Source: Trileptium ribeirensis
Lineage: Eukaryota; Nematoda; Enoplea; Enoplida; Thoracostomopsidae
Length of the DNA: 64,000 bases
NCBI GenBank assembly: GCA_030248225.1
Contig: JASANE010024760.1
Location: forward strand, 62,001 to 126,000
Direction: 5' to 3'
Shown: positions 20,984 through 33,624 of the stretch, in pieces
Layout of the letters: each line of letters opens with the position of its first letter
Numbering within the stretch: the first letter of the stretch is position 1
The notes under the pieces: generated by a model
Told to the model about the DNA's origin: nothing
Database searches by the model: none
Seen by the model: only the letters and a program-made list of their open reading frames with translations
Made by a program: the position numbers and the translations under genes

Positions 20984-23060
20984 CATGACATCATTGCAGA
21001 TGTAGAACTTTTTCAGTAATTAAGGCATTGACAATCAATAACAGGATTCAATTTCGCACAAAACTGTGTTTCCTGCTATTTTCATAACAGGATAACAAGT
21101 AAATAAACTGACAGTAAAATTTGACTTTTTTCCATTTTTTCCGGAAAAACGGTTTTTTCCGGTCCGACTTTTTTGCAGAAAAAACCAACCCTAATGCTGC
21201 CAATTGTATATATATTGTATCGGCCCAACAAGTGACAATTTCGCCAGTTTAATTTGGGCATCTACTTTTTGTAGAGGAGCCCTCTTTCAATGTAAGGTCG
21301 TTGTACATCGTTTATAGAAATCTCCAAAGGTTCATTTAGGATCGTCCTGATTGTCGAAAACCAGTCTTACATCTGCTGTACCAAGCAGCTGTTTTTGCGC
21401 TCCATTTGGAAACTGGAATTTGACGAGGCCCTTCGCTTTATGTTTTTCTTACTTTACTGTATAGTCCGTATGACCAATTAAATTCCTCATCTAAAAAAAT
21501 TCCCGTCACTATTGTATTAAATTCAAACACTTAGCCGTGGTGAAAAATTGTCTTGAAGTTAATTATTTTGTGGAAAACGTGGGGCTTCAGTCAGCAGGCC
21601 CTCCATTCAAGAAAACTAAAGTTGGCAAGCATTGGCAGAGAACCCGGGAAACAAATAAAAAAGCCAGGTTTTACAGTCTAAAACATGGTACTAGAAGAGC
21701 GAGCGCTAGAAAGAGCATTTGCTATGCAATCTAGAAAACCAAATATGCGTTTGGCATGGCAAAAAATGATAATTGCAAAGCAACTGGGTCAGCTAGCCAC
21801 CTAAGTCACGTGTAGGTGACCCAGTTCCATGTGTGATATATATCTATATAGTAGCTTGCAATTAAGGAGAGTACATATTTAAATGCAAGGTACTGCAGGT
21901 GTGTAAGTAAAAATACTATTTGTTGGTGTGTTTACTACGTTAGTCCAAAAAATACGTGTATATTCACATATAACAGCAATTTTAGAATACTTCGTTATAT
22001 ATTGTGAAAATGTAGATGTAGTTTTGTTCGATTTCTTTGTAATGTGGTGCTTTTATGTTAGGAGGCATAGTTATCTTTTTTATATCATGTTCCTCATTTG
22101 AACTATTTATCAAGAGATGTTGCTCAATTTTTAATTTACAATTTACGGTGCAAAAAGGCCCATGTGCTTGAAATGTATGCCGATTTTGCAAATAAAAAAC
22201 TGTTCTATTGACACAAACATTCCTCGACCACCAAATCATACCCATCTATCTAGACTTCCAGGTCTTTGGTTCATAAAATCTTTGTGCCCCGCTATGCTCT
22301 TGGACCACCCAAATATGGCGGGGTATAGATTGAGTGGTCCGAAGCAGCTGCGGGGTCTGGATTGATGGTCTATGACAATGTGTGAGTATAATTTGGTGGT
22401 CCAAGAACGAGTCTTGTTTATGATCCACTTAGGGAGATATAATGCCGAAAACGCGAGTGTAAACAACGAAAACGTGAAGAGTGCACTGTCGTCCACCAAG
22501 AGAATCGTGTTCTTTGGTCGAAAAATGTAGAACTCGGAATGAGCTACAGATCTAGTTGCGAAATTGCGGAGAGCCTGTTGCACCAAGAATATCCATTACT
22601 ATCAGGTTACACGTGAAACGTGCCAAGGTGGTAACTTTCGCCATTCGAAACGCAATTCGTTGAATGCTGGACAAGAAATTCTGCTTCTCCATACAACCGA
22701 TCTTCCTTGGTCCGCGCATTTGCGCGGTTCACATTAAGAAATGTGCTCTTACTGTACGCGGTTACAAAAAACCGCAGTGCTCATTACACTGCAGTTATCG
22801 TTACATTGTAATGACCAAGTTATCAGTCAAGCCTCGTGCTTCAGCTGACATTCTTTCACGATGCTTGTAGCGACTATAGCCCTTAATGTTATACTGCATG
22901 TAATACAATGTTGTTGTTTGCACGCAGTCTGTAACGTCAACCTAGGTTGTCGCACGATGGTGTATTGAGGAACAATATTTTTTACTATATATTTACATCG
23001 TTTTTAGCAACGTCAAAAAACTTTATGGCCACAGAAAACACATTATAGTATTAGATTAAA
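20984..23060. other. intergenic, no gene recognised
   Basis: Short local inverted repeats occur, for example 'ctgggtc...gacccag' at 21784-21825 and 'ggaccaccaaat' type motifs in both orientations between 22225 and 22410. Open frames here (up to 116 codons) match no family I know. Confidence 0.5.
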
Positions 23061-23425
23061 AACCACAATATCTTTGAGCAATCCCAGGAGTTACAGTACA
23101 TTCCAAGACGGATACAGTGGTTACAGATACTTCCAAATTAATTCCTACATCGTTTTCGGCATTCTCAAAAACCTTTATATCACAGATGTAACAAATTATA
23201 CTATTAGATTGACTATCGCTAAATCATGCATGGTTCTGGCAATGGGAAATCCCAGAAAACGCGGCACCCTTGAAGCAGAAAGGGCAAAACGCAGTACATT
23301 CCAAAAACGGTACATTGACAAAGATACGTTCAAATGAAACATTAAACCGTTTTCAGCATTTTTGAAAGCCATTTTAATCGCAGTCGCAACAATATACAGC
23401 ATTAGATTAGTAGGTAAGCACAAAA
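23060..23425. repeat. ~198-bp imperfect tandem repeat
   Basis: 'cagtacattcca' at 23094 recurs at 23292, followed in both by 'cgttttc.gcatt', 'aaa.cc.tt.tatc.cag' and a 'ta.tattagatt' end. A further partial copy precedes it at 22995-23060. Confidence 0.55.
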
Positions 23426-24179
23426 ATTCAATATTTTTTAAATACGTAATGTGTTTTGGGATAAAACTGAAAAACTATTTTCCCTCGGTCACAAATATAG
23501 AGGGTACCCTTTCTACCCACCATGAATACTGTTTGCATTGATGAAACTCATACGGGTCACGGGTCAGACCATAGGCGATCATGTGAAAAAGTGTGGAACA
23601 TCTTCTCTCGGTCCCAATCCATTTAGAAAAACTACTTGCTCGGTTCGCTCGCTGCGTGTGGGGCGCGGCGTAATAGTGCAGTTTTATGCAAGAGTAAACT
23701 TAAGATGCGCCCCCAACCATCCTCTTTTGACACCATGTACAAAATGTTGTTAGAGAGCTAAACTCGGATTTCAATAGCCGTATCCGATTTCGACATTTTT
23801 CTGTTCCATAACGCCATAAGCAAATGCAATTCGGCCCATGTACTTTAACACGAATGTGTTCGCGGTCATTTTCAAATAATTATAATGTATGAAGTATGAA
23901 ACGGACTAATTTGTGTTCTTTAATGCAAAAATGAAATTTGTGTTCAGTTAACAACTGAATAGCAATTGCTTTTGGCAAAAGTGGATGGTAAGGGGCGCAG
24001 CTTGGGTTTGCTCATGCATTACATGTTAACGATGTCATTATTACATAAACGCAATGGAAAATCAGTTATATTTTAGTTAAGCGAAGCGTTTTTGTTTTCG
24101 TCAGAGGGGAAATTCGGCACGGTCGGTTCCTTCCGTTGAATTCCTCAATAACTGGGCTAATTTTTGTTTGAAAGGCCTA

Positions 24180-24770
24180 ATATTCGTGAGGAGCAAGACA
24201 TATAGATTTTGCCAAAATTTGCTTTAGTTAATTAGTAATTGCCTAGTTAATCAAGCGTGTTAGCCTTTTTTAAGATTTTCAAACAAAAATTGCTTTTTTC
24301 AATGAATAATTAGTGTAAGGTATTATTTTGGTGCATATACTACATCTCGCCGTGGTGATTGTGAATCTAGTGTTTATTACTATTAGAGGCAGTTAAAACA
24401 TGCTAATTAGTTAGCTAATTAGGTAATTACTAATTAACTGTTAATTATCTGATTTTTTGAAAATTTTAAAGTGCTCAAAAATGAAAAATAAATTGCACCC
24501 GGGGTTTTTCTATATCGCTGATCACGAATATAACATTTCTGAAGTTCTATAACATGACTGTATATGTTAATTAGTTAGGTTAATATGTAAATTTTAAAAT
24601 CCCTTCAAAATTGCTAATTTGTTATGCTCAGGAGTTTTCGATGTCGCTGATCATGAAAGTGTGGCGTTTAAACCTCTATGATTTTGTTATGGGCGCTAAT
24701 TTAGGTAATTAATTAGCTAATTAGTTGATGTTACTAATTAGCTAATTTTTATAGCTAACGTGCTTTTTAT
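24180..24770. repeat. AT-rich block of TTAATTAG/CTAATTA motifs
   Basis: Many overlapping near-palindromic motifs (TTAATTAGTAATT, TTAGCTAATTAG, AATTAGCTAATT), with three interspersed copies of 'gctgatcacgaa' or 'cgctgatcatgaa' type sequence. Low-complexity, no coding potential. Confidence 0.55.
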
Positions 24771-26792
24771 ATGGTGGATTTGACATCAGTTGCCTAAAAC
24801 TTGACACTTATGATAAATTGAGTAAATAGTTAGTTGAAATACATGTACACACAAATAAGATATCAAATATTTTCCTGTTGCTCCACTCACTTTTTGTAAT
24901 TTATTATGTTTACTTGTAATATAATAGTGACAACTCAGAAAAAATTTACAGCACAGATTTAGCGATAATCCAGAAAGCGTTGGTTTAGTCTTCTGACATG
25001 ACAAACAATTCAGCACAAACCTTAATCAGTGTTTGTTTTAACATTTCGGGATTTTTCTGGGCCCGGGAGCAGGATAAAGGTTTTTCCAGAAATCAAGCCT
25101 GGGGGCACGCTCTTCGTTTTGCTCACCCTCCCCCTTCCTTCCCACAAACTAAAGAGGGGTAATTTGTTTTATTTAGGAGTGATTTATTACATCCTGCCAA
25201 CGAGACATTGTTGCATGTTCTACCTTAGTTTACCCCAGATATGTTTTTAGCGTGACCCCTTCTCAGATTCATCGTAGTTCATTGGTGCTTGGGACTGTTC
25301 AAAAACTTAACTAGTCAGCCATTGCACTATAAAAAGACATGACAAAGGAGCAATTGGTAAATCACCTATCTCCTCATCCTATGAGCATTCCCTTGCCCAA
25401 GGCGCGCGGAAAATGGTAAAATTTAAGCAAAACCATAAGGTTTTAAATCTTTCCACATATTACAGAAATTTGCACTCCCTTTTCTCACCGAAGTCGACGT
25501 GCCTTCAGCACCTGTGAACATATCAACTATCCTACACATTTCATACATATTATGTACTAAAAGCTTAGAGGGTTTTATAATCATACATGCTCATAGGTGT
25601 GTTAAGAGTCACTTCATCTGAGACGTCGAACGTCTTCTCTCCAAAAGCCCCCAGGCACCCTGCCGCCGATATACCACAGTTACACACCCTGGAACCTCAA
25701 TCTTCAGCACGTACAGAGGTATATACTACAATGTACACCTATGTTTTCACTTCCATCCGATCATATCATATTTGAGATAAAAAATTTAAAGAATTTCCAC
25801 AGTTTAGTATATATAACAGAAATGTATTATTTAAATTTTAAAATCACGTTCGCGGTCCGTTATGTTTATGGTGCAATAATCTGCCAGGGCTAGGCAATAA
25901 CCAGCTTGTATAGGTTAAGTCACAGGCATAGTTGCACGAGGTCCGAAGTTCTAGGGGTACCCATGTTACTCGTGGGGGTGAGGGGTAGGCTTTCGGCTTC
26001 CCCAGGGGAATCAGCCGGTCGGAGAGTGATCGGGGACCTGACACGGGGGATCGGTGCTTTCCACCCAGGGAAAGAGGTCTAACGCCCCAGGGAGATAATC
26101 TCCCGTATGAGAATGTATGCTCATATGAGACCATAGGAAGGTGGCTCCTCCCAAAAGGATCGGACATCCTGGCCAAACCATGTTTGTCCCTGAAAGCTCA
26201 GCACTTCTTCCACTCCGAACGTGAAATTTGCCAAAATTTAGGGAAAAGTTTAGCAAAAATGTAAATTTCTAAAAATTACAAAAATTTACATCCCTCCCCA
26301 AGGGGACCCATTACTCTCACTCACCCCCCTGGGCCGTCGGACCACGGACATCTGTGCGATTAACTGCACTAAAGCTGCGTTGAGTAAATTGCAAACGTAG
26401 AATGAAGCATAGTTTGAATCGGTACTGGGTTAAATTTACATATCTCATTTCCATATCTGAAAAATTGCACCAGGCACCCCCAAATTTTTAATTAAAAAAT
26501 GCTGAATAACGTCATATAAAAAGAATATTAAATATGAAGAATTACAACACGCAGTCTCCCTGAACTTTTTTAGTTTAGTGTGTTAAGAAGCTTTAAATCT
26601 CGCAACATTATAAAATCTTTTCTTCATGACGATATATCGTTTATCGATGTCGTTTCTGCCATGGCGACTCCTCGATTCGAACAACTATTGTATAGAGCGC
26701 GCCAAACTGCGGGAATGTAACGATGTATATATTGTAGTAGCTTAGAACCAACAAAAGCGGTAACTGTGCGTTTGAATTTGTGTGTATACACT
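24771..26792. other. intergenic, with a GC-rich repeat at 25940-26060
   Basis: 25940-26060 contains 'ggtaggctttcggcttcccc', which on the minus strand resembles 35060-35150 ('gaccgaaagcctcccc', 'gggtacc', 'cggacct'), so both are copies of one dispersed repeat. No gene is recognised. Confidence 0.45.
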
Positions 26793-27077
26793 CAAGGGCG
26801 CCCGCAGAAATTTTTCCAGAGGGGGGCAAGAATTTTTTTCTTATTTAAGACTCGTTTACCGCACCGCATTAAGGCAACTTGTAAACACAAAATTGGCGGT
26901 CTTTCTCTAAGTTTTGCTTAAAATTCAGTTCTACTTCACAGCACAATTACGGTTTTCAGATATGCATGTTTCATCCCACACCCAAAAACATCGTCAGTAG
27001 TTGCTGCATATATAACATGAAATTGACATTGCAAACTACTTCAAAGTTTATACAGCCTAATAGACTTACACTGTCAG

Positions 27078-27500
27078 TCACTCTTGAAACAGAAATTGCA
27101 ACCGTCTTCGATCGGTTGCAAACAAATCAATAACGCCATTTATGAACTCAATCTTCTTCGTATTCACTCGTCCTCTGTGCACACTCAACATACATAAGCC
27201 GGAAAGACGTTCCTCGCCCATTGTCGACCGTAGCCATGTTTTGACTCTCCGCAAAGTGCTAAAAGATCGTTCGACAGTACAAGTGGTCGCAGGCAAAATT
27301 AGAAGGATGTGAAGCGCTTGACGAATTGCTGGATAAAACTTCGTATAGGTAAGCAGTTCAGGTATTGAAAAGTTGTTTCCGTCCTTGCCCTGCCAGAAAT
27401 CGTACCACCCTGACGCCTCAATTTCGAAATTGTCAATATCATATAAGTGGTGAATTTCGCGAACAGTTTGTTTGAAGTCATTGCGAGATAATTTATTCAT
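27078..27500 (-). pseudogene. hAT transposase, C-terminal dimerisation domain
   Basis: About 140 codons in another frame from the N-terminal part. It contains FYPAIRQALHILLILP followed by TVERSFSTLRRVKTWLR and a downstream ERLSGLCMLSVHR, the hallmark hAT C-terminal dimerisation region. It overlaps the N-terminal fragment by 8 bp. The DDE core is absent, so it cannot be an active transposase. Confidence 0.85.
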
Positions 27501-27885
27501 TGCGGACGGTTGGAGATTGAAAAGATGACGCTGTGGCCCACTGGCTGATGAAAAACGGGCCTGAAGTGACGACGCCTACGGCGTCTGCTTTGAAATTGTA
27601 CCCTGTCGGCGGTCGGAAAGGGTTCGTTAGCAATCTATGTTTGGTATCATTGTCGATTGTTCCGCGTTGGATAAACATGCCGATATCATAGGGATCTGGA
27701 GGCTGGTCGTCTTCAGATGCCCTAGAAGATGGAGGTGCAGGATTTGAGTCTGCGTCTGCAGCAAGACTGTCGGCGGAGGTCGATGGCTGTGATTGCTGGG
27801 AACTAGTCGCAGATGTTTTTTGTACTTTAGATCTCGGACTGTCATCAGGGTCATCGTGTTTAGCGAGATATTTGCGAATGTCCAT
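27493..27885 (-). pseudogene. hAT transposase, N-terminal fragment
   Basis: About 130 codons from ATG at 27885. A charged, Ser/Gln-rich leader is followed by PYDIGMFIQ and LLTNPFRPP, the segment that normally precedes the TTF-type zinc finger in this hAT branch. The frame then enters a deletion near 27500-27560, and neither the zinc finger nor the RNase H-like core appears. Confidence 0.75.
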
Positions 27886-28321
27886 TATAAAACTTTAGTA
27901 CATCCAAATATAAACGTTAATACTGCGTAAGCCGCGCCCTGAAAAGATACAAATGAATCAATATCAAATGATCAAATACTGTATCAATCATTGAATCAAT
28001 CATTTAATCCACTGCGCTAGCCTACACTTCATATGGGCTTATGCCACCATATTATGGTATGTACGGGTAAGGTCGACCGTTAGGCTTCCCCAAAAGTTAA
28101 ATTTCGCAGTATGGAAAAGGTTGATTTGCATTGATTCAAGCCCCGCAGGGAAAATTTTTACATTTTTTGTCTAAAATTTAATTTTAAGGTGCCTCTGAAA
28201 ATGATTTTCGGAGGCAAATTTTCACAAGGGGGGACCCTTATGATTTTTCCGCACCTCCATTTTCCAGGGGGGGGGCAAGTGCCCCCCCTTGCCCCCCCCT
28301 GCGGGCGCCCCTGTATACACT

Positions 28322-29164
28322 ACCGGGTGTTGTACGCAAGGCGGATGTTTATGAAGGTTTATTCAAATGAGTGGGAATGGTGATCGAAATTGGAACTAAA
28401 AATTTATTGCCGTGATGCTGAAACAGTTACATGCAATGGTTATTCTGTGTATTTATAGGTCAGAAGAACTGTTTTTATAGGCATCTGCTCTTCGCATGAT
28501 CAGAATGCTTTCATAGAAACAATGGTGCCCTAATATCTCTCTGTCGATACCTACCGCGTAGACGGTAAGACCAATCATGGGCGGATTTAGAAACATGCAG
28601 GGATTCTTTGATCATCTGACTTGTCTCCGGTGACCTAAGTTTTGCTTACCTGGCAGATCGGTCACAGCTATGCGAGAAGATATACAGTACTGTCGGCTTT
28701 AGTCACATTAGAATTTTGTAGCGTACTTATGTGTCGACTTTGCTCTACTAACTTGCCCATAAAATATATAAGAAGAAAGTGTCGACTTTACCCTCTACCT
28801 ATTAGTCCATTTTTACATCTAAGTTTGTCATCTGTTTTCTCTGTCGTCAAAGCTTTTTTGTTGACCGAGAATTCTCGGTGACCGGAGTTGCTGAATTAAT
28901 GTAAAAATACGTTTCCAACATGGCAAGTTCTATACAAGGAAGGTTCAATCAAATCCAGGGGGGGTGATCTGCATTTCAAAATTGTATCCAGGATTTGCGC
29001 TTGAAAACTTTATAAATGCAATGAACATGTCGATATTAAGTTAACAAAACTTTTTATATTGCTTCAGTGATATTTCAAGGGTTACAAAATACTGCTTGAT
29101 CGTAAATTGCAATTGGGTTTCTTTGTACATCTTGAAATAATGGTAGTGCGATATACGACAATGT
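28322..29164. other. intergenic, nothing recognised
   Basis: No gene or clear repeat is seen. A G run at ~28960 resembles the ends of other MITEs here, but no partner end was found. Confidence 0.5.
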
Positions 29165-29172
29165 GTAACATA

Positions 29173-29568
29173 CAGGCCCGGCTCTAGGGTAGGGCTAACT
29201 GGGTTATAGCCCACAGGCCACCTTTGGGGACAGGCCATTTTTGGGCGACTGCATAAGTTTTAATGCCAATTTTCTAACAAAAGCTTAAATTTTTATCTAA
29301 GTCAGGCCATTCATGGATAGCGACCACCCAAGAATTGCTATGAAACTGTAACTCCAGGCCATAAATCCTTTAAAATGTCACAGTTTCGTAGGTGCATGGC
29401 ACTAGCAGGCAACCATTTTACATTGTATCAAACGTAAGTCTCTTTGACCTATCGGCCCAATCACCTCATTGGTGGCTCAGTTCCAAGTGAATATGGTTCT
29501 CTTTTGGCCGCAAACAGGCCACATCAAACCATCAGCCCACAGGCCACAATGAGCTTGAGACGGCCCTG
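29173..29568. mobile_element. hAT-type MITE with perfect 8-bp TSD
   Basis: The left end CAGGCCCGGCTCTAG and the right end CTTGAGACGGCCCTG are inverted repeats. Identical GTAACATA 8-mers flank both sides (29165-29172, 29569-29576). The 396-bp interior has repeated 'acaggcca' motifs and no ORF. Confidence 0.9.
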
Positions 29569-29945
29569 GTAACATACACGTAATTAGATGATATCGTATA
29601 AAACGTAGTATCCTAATCTATAGCATTTGTTTTGTAGATATTTTCACGTCAATATTGTAGTGGAATTTACCACTATTCTCGCATCGCTTGTCGGACGCCG
29701 CTTTTGCAGGGCGATTCGACCACAAAGGTCCCAGACTAATAGACATATTTCTTATGCAATTAATGATGAAAAATAAGCATTATTCGTAGGGCGCAAGTGC
29801 TGATATAAGGCTGCTGATGATCTGTTACACTACACAATGTACTATGCACAGCCAGACAAAATCCGAAAAAATGTCACAACCTCACGGCTGTGACATAAAT
29901 AGCAACAATCTTGCGTATTAACAAATTTTGTGTAATAATGAATAT

Positions 29946-30302
29946 CCCAGATATTGTCTGAAAAACAGCACCCAGACTAGCACAGATCGTGTAAGGATAA
30001 TCAGGGCTAATTGCAATGTTTAGCGACTGCACACATCTGTGAACGCTGCATATAGCCGCAGATATGGTATTTACCAATGCCCGTTGGCTGTAGATATTAT
30101 GCTCGCTATTATTGCACGGTAACTATTGATATTGCCTGAAAAAAGCACGTGGACTGGCACAGATCGTGTAAGGATAATCATGTCAACGAAGACGACATGC
30201 TATGTTAGCGACTGCACACATCTGTGAACGCTGCATATTGCTGCAGATGTGGTCTCTACCATTGCACGTTGGCTATATATATGTGCGCAATATTATTGCA
30301 CG
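29946..30302. repeat. ~178-bp tandem duplication
   Basis: 29946-30122 and 30123-30302 share 'gcacagatcgtgtaaggata', 'gcgactgcacacatctgtga', 'gctgcatat' and 'cgttggct'. The second copy is interrupted on its right by the MITE at 30303. Confidence 0.75.
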
Positions 30303-30668
30303 CAAGGGCGTAGCCGGGGGGGGGGTTGCGGGGGTCGCGACCCCCCCCCCTTTTGGCTCAGCCCCAAACAAAATTTTTTTGAACGATTCCTGTTGAAAAT
30401 CATGTCGGAAATTGTCCTAAAACTATCCTGTCTCGCACTAGAAAACAAGCACTTTCAACAGTTTTTTGACCAAACTTCACATTTTTGTATTAAAATTCGC
30501 TAATTTGGCAACAGTTACATTTTTTACTTGTTTATGGCGTACTTAATATACCAATTCTGGACCCCGCTTTCACATTTCTGAGTGCGACCCCCCCGGACCT
30601 TCCGCTTTTAGGTACCCACTGTGGGCCGCGACCCCCCTCCCCTTTCAAAATTCCTGGCTACGCCCTTG
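30303..30668. mobile_element. hAT-type MITE inserted in a tandem array
   Basis: The left end CAAGGGCGTAGCCGG and the right end GGCTACGCCCTTG are inverted repeats. The 8-bp flanks ATTGCACG and ATTACACG differ at one base. The interior has C and G homopolymer runs ('cgacccccc'). Confidence 0.85.
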
Positions 30669-30965
30669 ATTACACGCTAGCTATTAATATTGTTGCAACC
30701 ATTGTACGCTAGCTGTATATATGGTCGCCACCATATACCGGGAGACATGGTTACAACCACTGTATGATAGTTGCAAATATGGTCGCCGCCGTTTCATGCT
30801 AACTGTAGATGTGGCTGCTATCATTGTACTTTGGTGTATATATGGTCGCTACCACTATACTTAAAGCGTTGACATGGAGACAAGCATTGCGCGCGGGCTG
30901 CTGATTTTGGCACCACCATTGCAGGCAAGTTGTAGATATGGTCGCTACCACAGAACGCTCATCAT
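30669..30965. repeat. degenerate ~50-bp repeats
   Basis: Recurring 'gctagctgtatatatggtcg', 'accactgta', 'gtagatgtggctgc' and 'gtatatatggtcgctacca' motifs continue the pattern seen at 30040-30300, so the MITE split one array. Confidence 0.5.
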
Positions 30966-31543
30966 AAAAATGTTGCTCGCTAGGCACTTTTTGATAGTAA
31001 TTTGCATACACTAACAGTGTAGTTCCTGCATTGCATGACACCGCAGCGTTTGGGTATGTATTTAACCTGTGTTCTTTGTGCACGCATCTTATGCGAAAGA
31101 CGCGTTACTGGAAATGAATAGGTGATTGGGTCATCACGTATCTTTGAGTATTGTGGCTTCTTGGAGAGAAGCCACGAACCCCTGATTTCCACGGGCGTCT
31201 GAGACGACACTACTAGTGCTGTATCTCTAATGAAGGTTTATAAATATGTTTTTTGAACCTTGTTACCCAGTAAGCGGGGTTGGACGTAGGGCTGGTGGAG
31301 ACATTTCGAAAATGGTGTCTTGTGCAATTTTGACAATTCCCTAAATTGTTCTACCTCCAACATTCGTATCTAGGAGGTTGTGATTTAAGATTTTGGCCGA
31401 GTTTAGGTATTTATTCCCAATTTTTTGGTTTAAACTTGCTCTTTGGCGGCCTTCGAGCTATATTTCATTCAAATACCACATGTCTTGCGTCCTGTCGCGT
31501 TCCGGCGGCTCTCTGGTACGCCGTTTCGAGATTTCTGAGGATA

Positions 31544-32652
31544 CAGTATGCGCCAGAAATGGCCGTCTAATTTCGAGCGAGTAGTCCGCTCGAGATTTTG
31601 AAACTACTTAAATTAATAGTAAATGCTTTTTTAGAACAAATATATTTCGAGCGAGCAACAGTCATTTTTTGGCAGGGACTGGTTGAAATTCTCCAATTTG
31701 CCACATTGCGGTCAAATTTACGTATTTAGATCTGATGTTAGTTCTGTTAAAAAGTAAACTTGATCAAATTAGGCACTCTAGTGGTTTTTACTTTAGTTTT
31801 CACTGACCTTTCTATACCCCTAAAATTGCGGTAACTTTTGCATGAGGTCCAAAATTTCGATGTTTCGTATCTGGCTCGCCCAAGGTGCGATTTATGTCCG
31901 TTGAAAAGTAAACTTGATCAAATTGGGCACTCAAGTGACTTTGTGAGAACAATTTTGAGTACCTATGTACGTAGTCCCCTAAATTGATTGCGGAGGTCCA
32001 TAAATTATATTTTTCGCATCTGGCTTGCCCAGAGTAAATTGTTTCGAAGTTGTCTCCTGCTAGGTATTTCGTTTAAGAAAAATATGAGAAAAACAAGGTA
32101 GTAAAAATGTTCTTCACGGTGCGAAAAAGGAAAGTAAAATTATATTTAGTTGTCTTCGGAAAAATCAGCTATAAAACATTTTGTTGATATGAAAAATGCT
32201 TTTTCAGTCAGAAGAACCTTCTTTGTTACATTTTTCACTAAAATATTGAAAACAAGTAGGTCACTGAACAGCTTTAGAAAGTTGTTATTTCACTCACTAA
32301 AATATCGAAAACAAGCAGAACATCGAACTTTTTTGGAAGTAAGATTTTTACAGTATTCTCTCATGTCCTTTGCTAGTTATTTCACTCACTAAAATATCGA
32401 AAACAAGTAAATCGTTGAACCCTTTACGACTAATCTTAATTTTGATTCAGTTGCTAAAATAAAAAAAACAAGTGTTTGTTGTGCCTCTTAGTAAGAGAGT
32501 GCCACAGTACCCTCCGAAAATTACTGTCGTTCGCCCGAGACTTGCTCTGATTTAATTTGTTTTAAAATAGAATTTACTATTAATTTAAATACTGTCGGAA
32601 TCTCGAGCAAGCCGCTCGCTCGAAATGCGACGGTCATTGCTGGCGCATACTG
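31544..32652. mobile_element. family-X element with ~105-bp terminal inverted repeats
   Basis: TA then CAGTATGCGCCAGAAATG at left; the complement CTGGCGCATACTG then TA at right. The TIRs extend ~105 bp through a CGAGCGAG motif and an AT stretch with 'aaattaatagtaaat'. The 1.1-kb interior has two ~160-bp copies of a 'gtaaacttgatcaaatt.ggcactc' repeat and no transposase. TA flanks and terminal sequence point to a Tc1/mariner-type non-autonomous family. Partial copies lie at 4430, 42598 and 47315. Confidence 0.65.
32125..32480. repeat. left arm of a ~350-bp inverted repeat
   Basis: Pairs with 33625-33985. Shared blocks include 'aaaattatatttagt', 'cactaaaatat.gaaaacaag', 'gaacatcg', 'tttacagtatt' and 'gttgaaccctttacgac'. 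The arm also contains three internal copies of 'tcactcactaaaatatcgaa' (32294, 32383 and a shorter first copy). Confidence 0.75.
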
Positions 32653-32673
32653 TATTTTGGCTAAGGACACTTA

Positions 32674-32793
32674 CTGTCAGAAATAAGTGTACAAAAACGA
32701 GCGTAATAATGATCGCTCGTTTTAACGTTCGCTTGCGTTTACGTTCTGTCTCGTTTCGCGTTCGTTGTTTGTACTTATTATTGTCTGTGACTG
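32674..32793. mobile_element. short Tc1/mariner-type MITE
   Basis: TA then CTGTCAGAAATAAGTGTACA at left; the inverted match TGTACTTATTATTGTCTGTG at right. The interior is rich in ACGAGCG and CGTTCG motifs. It resembles the 6282/10049/38459 family at the ends but not inside. Confidence 0.6.
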
Positions 32794-33624
32794 CACAGTT
32801 GCTTAGTCAATAGTATCTGCGATCTGTAAATAAAATTTTATTTATAATAATGCCGATGAGACAATAAAAAAGGGGTTCGCAAACGCCTAACGTAACAGAA
32901 TATATTGTTTTAACTGGAGTATCAAATTAAGATAGAGATCATTATGAAAGCAGCATTTTTCGGTTCCCCTTGGTTCAGAACAGATGCCCCCTGGCAAAAT
33001 TTTGGCTCCCCCCGGTTCACCGCCTCTTCGAAATTTTTTTGTTTCCAATCATTCCAAAGTACATAAAATTTGACCAAAATTTGTACTAAAATTTCTTTCT
33101 GAAGCCAAAAATTTCTTAAATTTTGTCAAAATTTGCTTCGAAATCGCTTTTTTCACAATCAATACCATTTTTACAGTGTTTCGACACGATTTTTAACCGT
33201 TTTTCTCTTGGAAAAATGCCCCCCCTGGCAAAATTTTCAGCGAATGAAGAGCCCAGAGTTTCCCGCCCCTAAAGGGGGGACTTTGACATGATTTTATTTG
33301 TATGTTCGCCAATAGCTAACGTTATTTTTTAATATCGGATGAAGTTCCCCGTGGTATTTTGCGGTAATAACACAGTAATTATTGCATTTCTAATTGATCT
33401 TTCCAACCAAAATATTTTTCAATCTCTGCCCTTAAACACACTAAACGGAGTGATCAACAAGGCATATTGTTTTCGGTATTTAGCTCTGGCTTTCAAGTTA
33501 GATTTGGGGATGGCAAACCCCTTTTTGTTGTCTTGTCGGCAGTATTATAAATAAAAATTAATTTACAGTTCGCAGATACTCTCAATTTTGCAGCTGTACT
33601 TAGCCAAAATAGTACCCCTTTACT

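Larger units (their letters stand above)
26793..28313 (-). mobile_element. hAT transposon, internally deleted, with perfect 8-bp TSD
   Basis: The left end CAAGGGCGCCCGCAG and the right end CTGCGGGCGCCCCTG form the TIRs. The flanking 8-mers TATACACT (26785-26792 and 28314-28321) are identical. The element is 1521 bp and carries the N-terminal and C-terminal parts of a transposase on the minus strand, with the catalytic middle missing. It is therefore a non-autonomous deletion derivative of a ~3-4 kb element. Confidence 0.9.
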
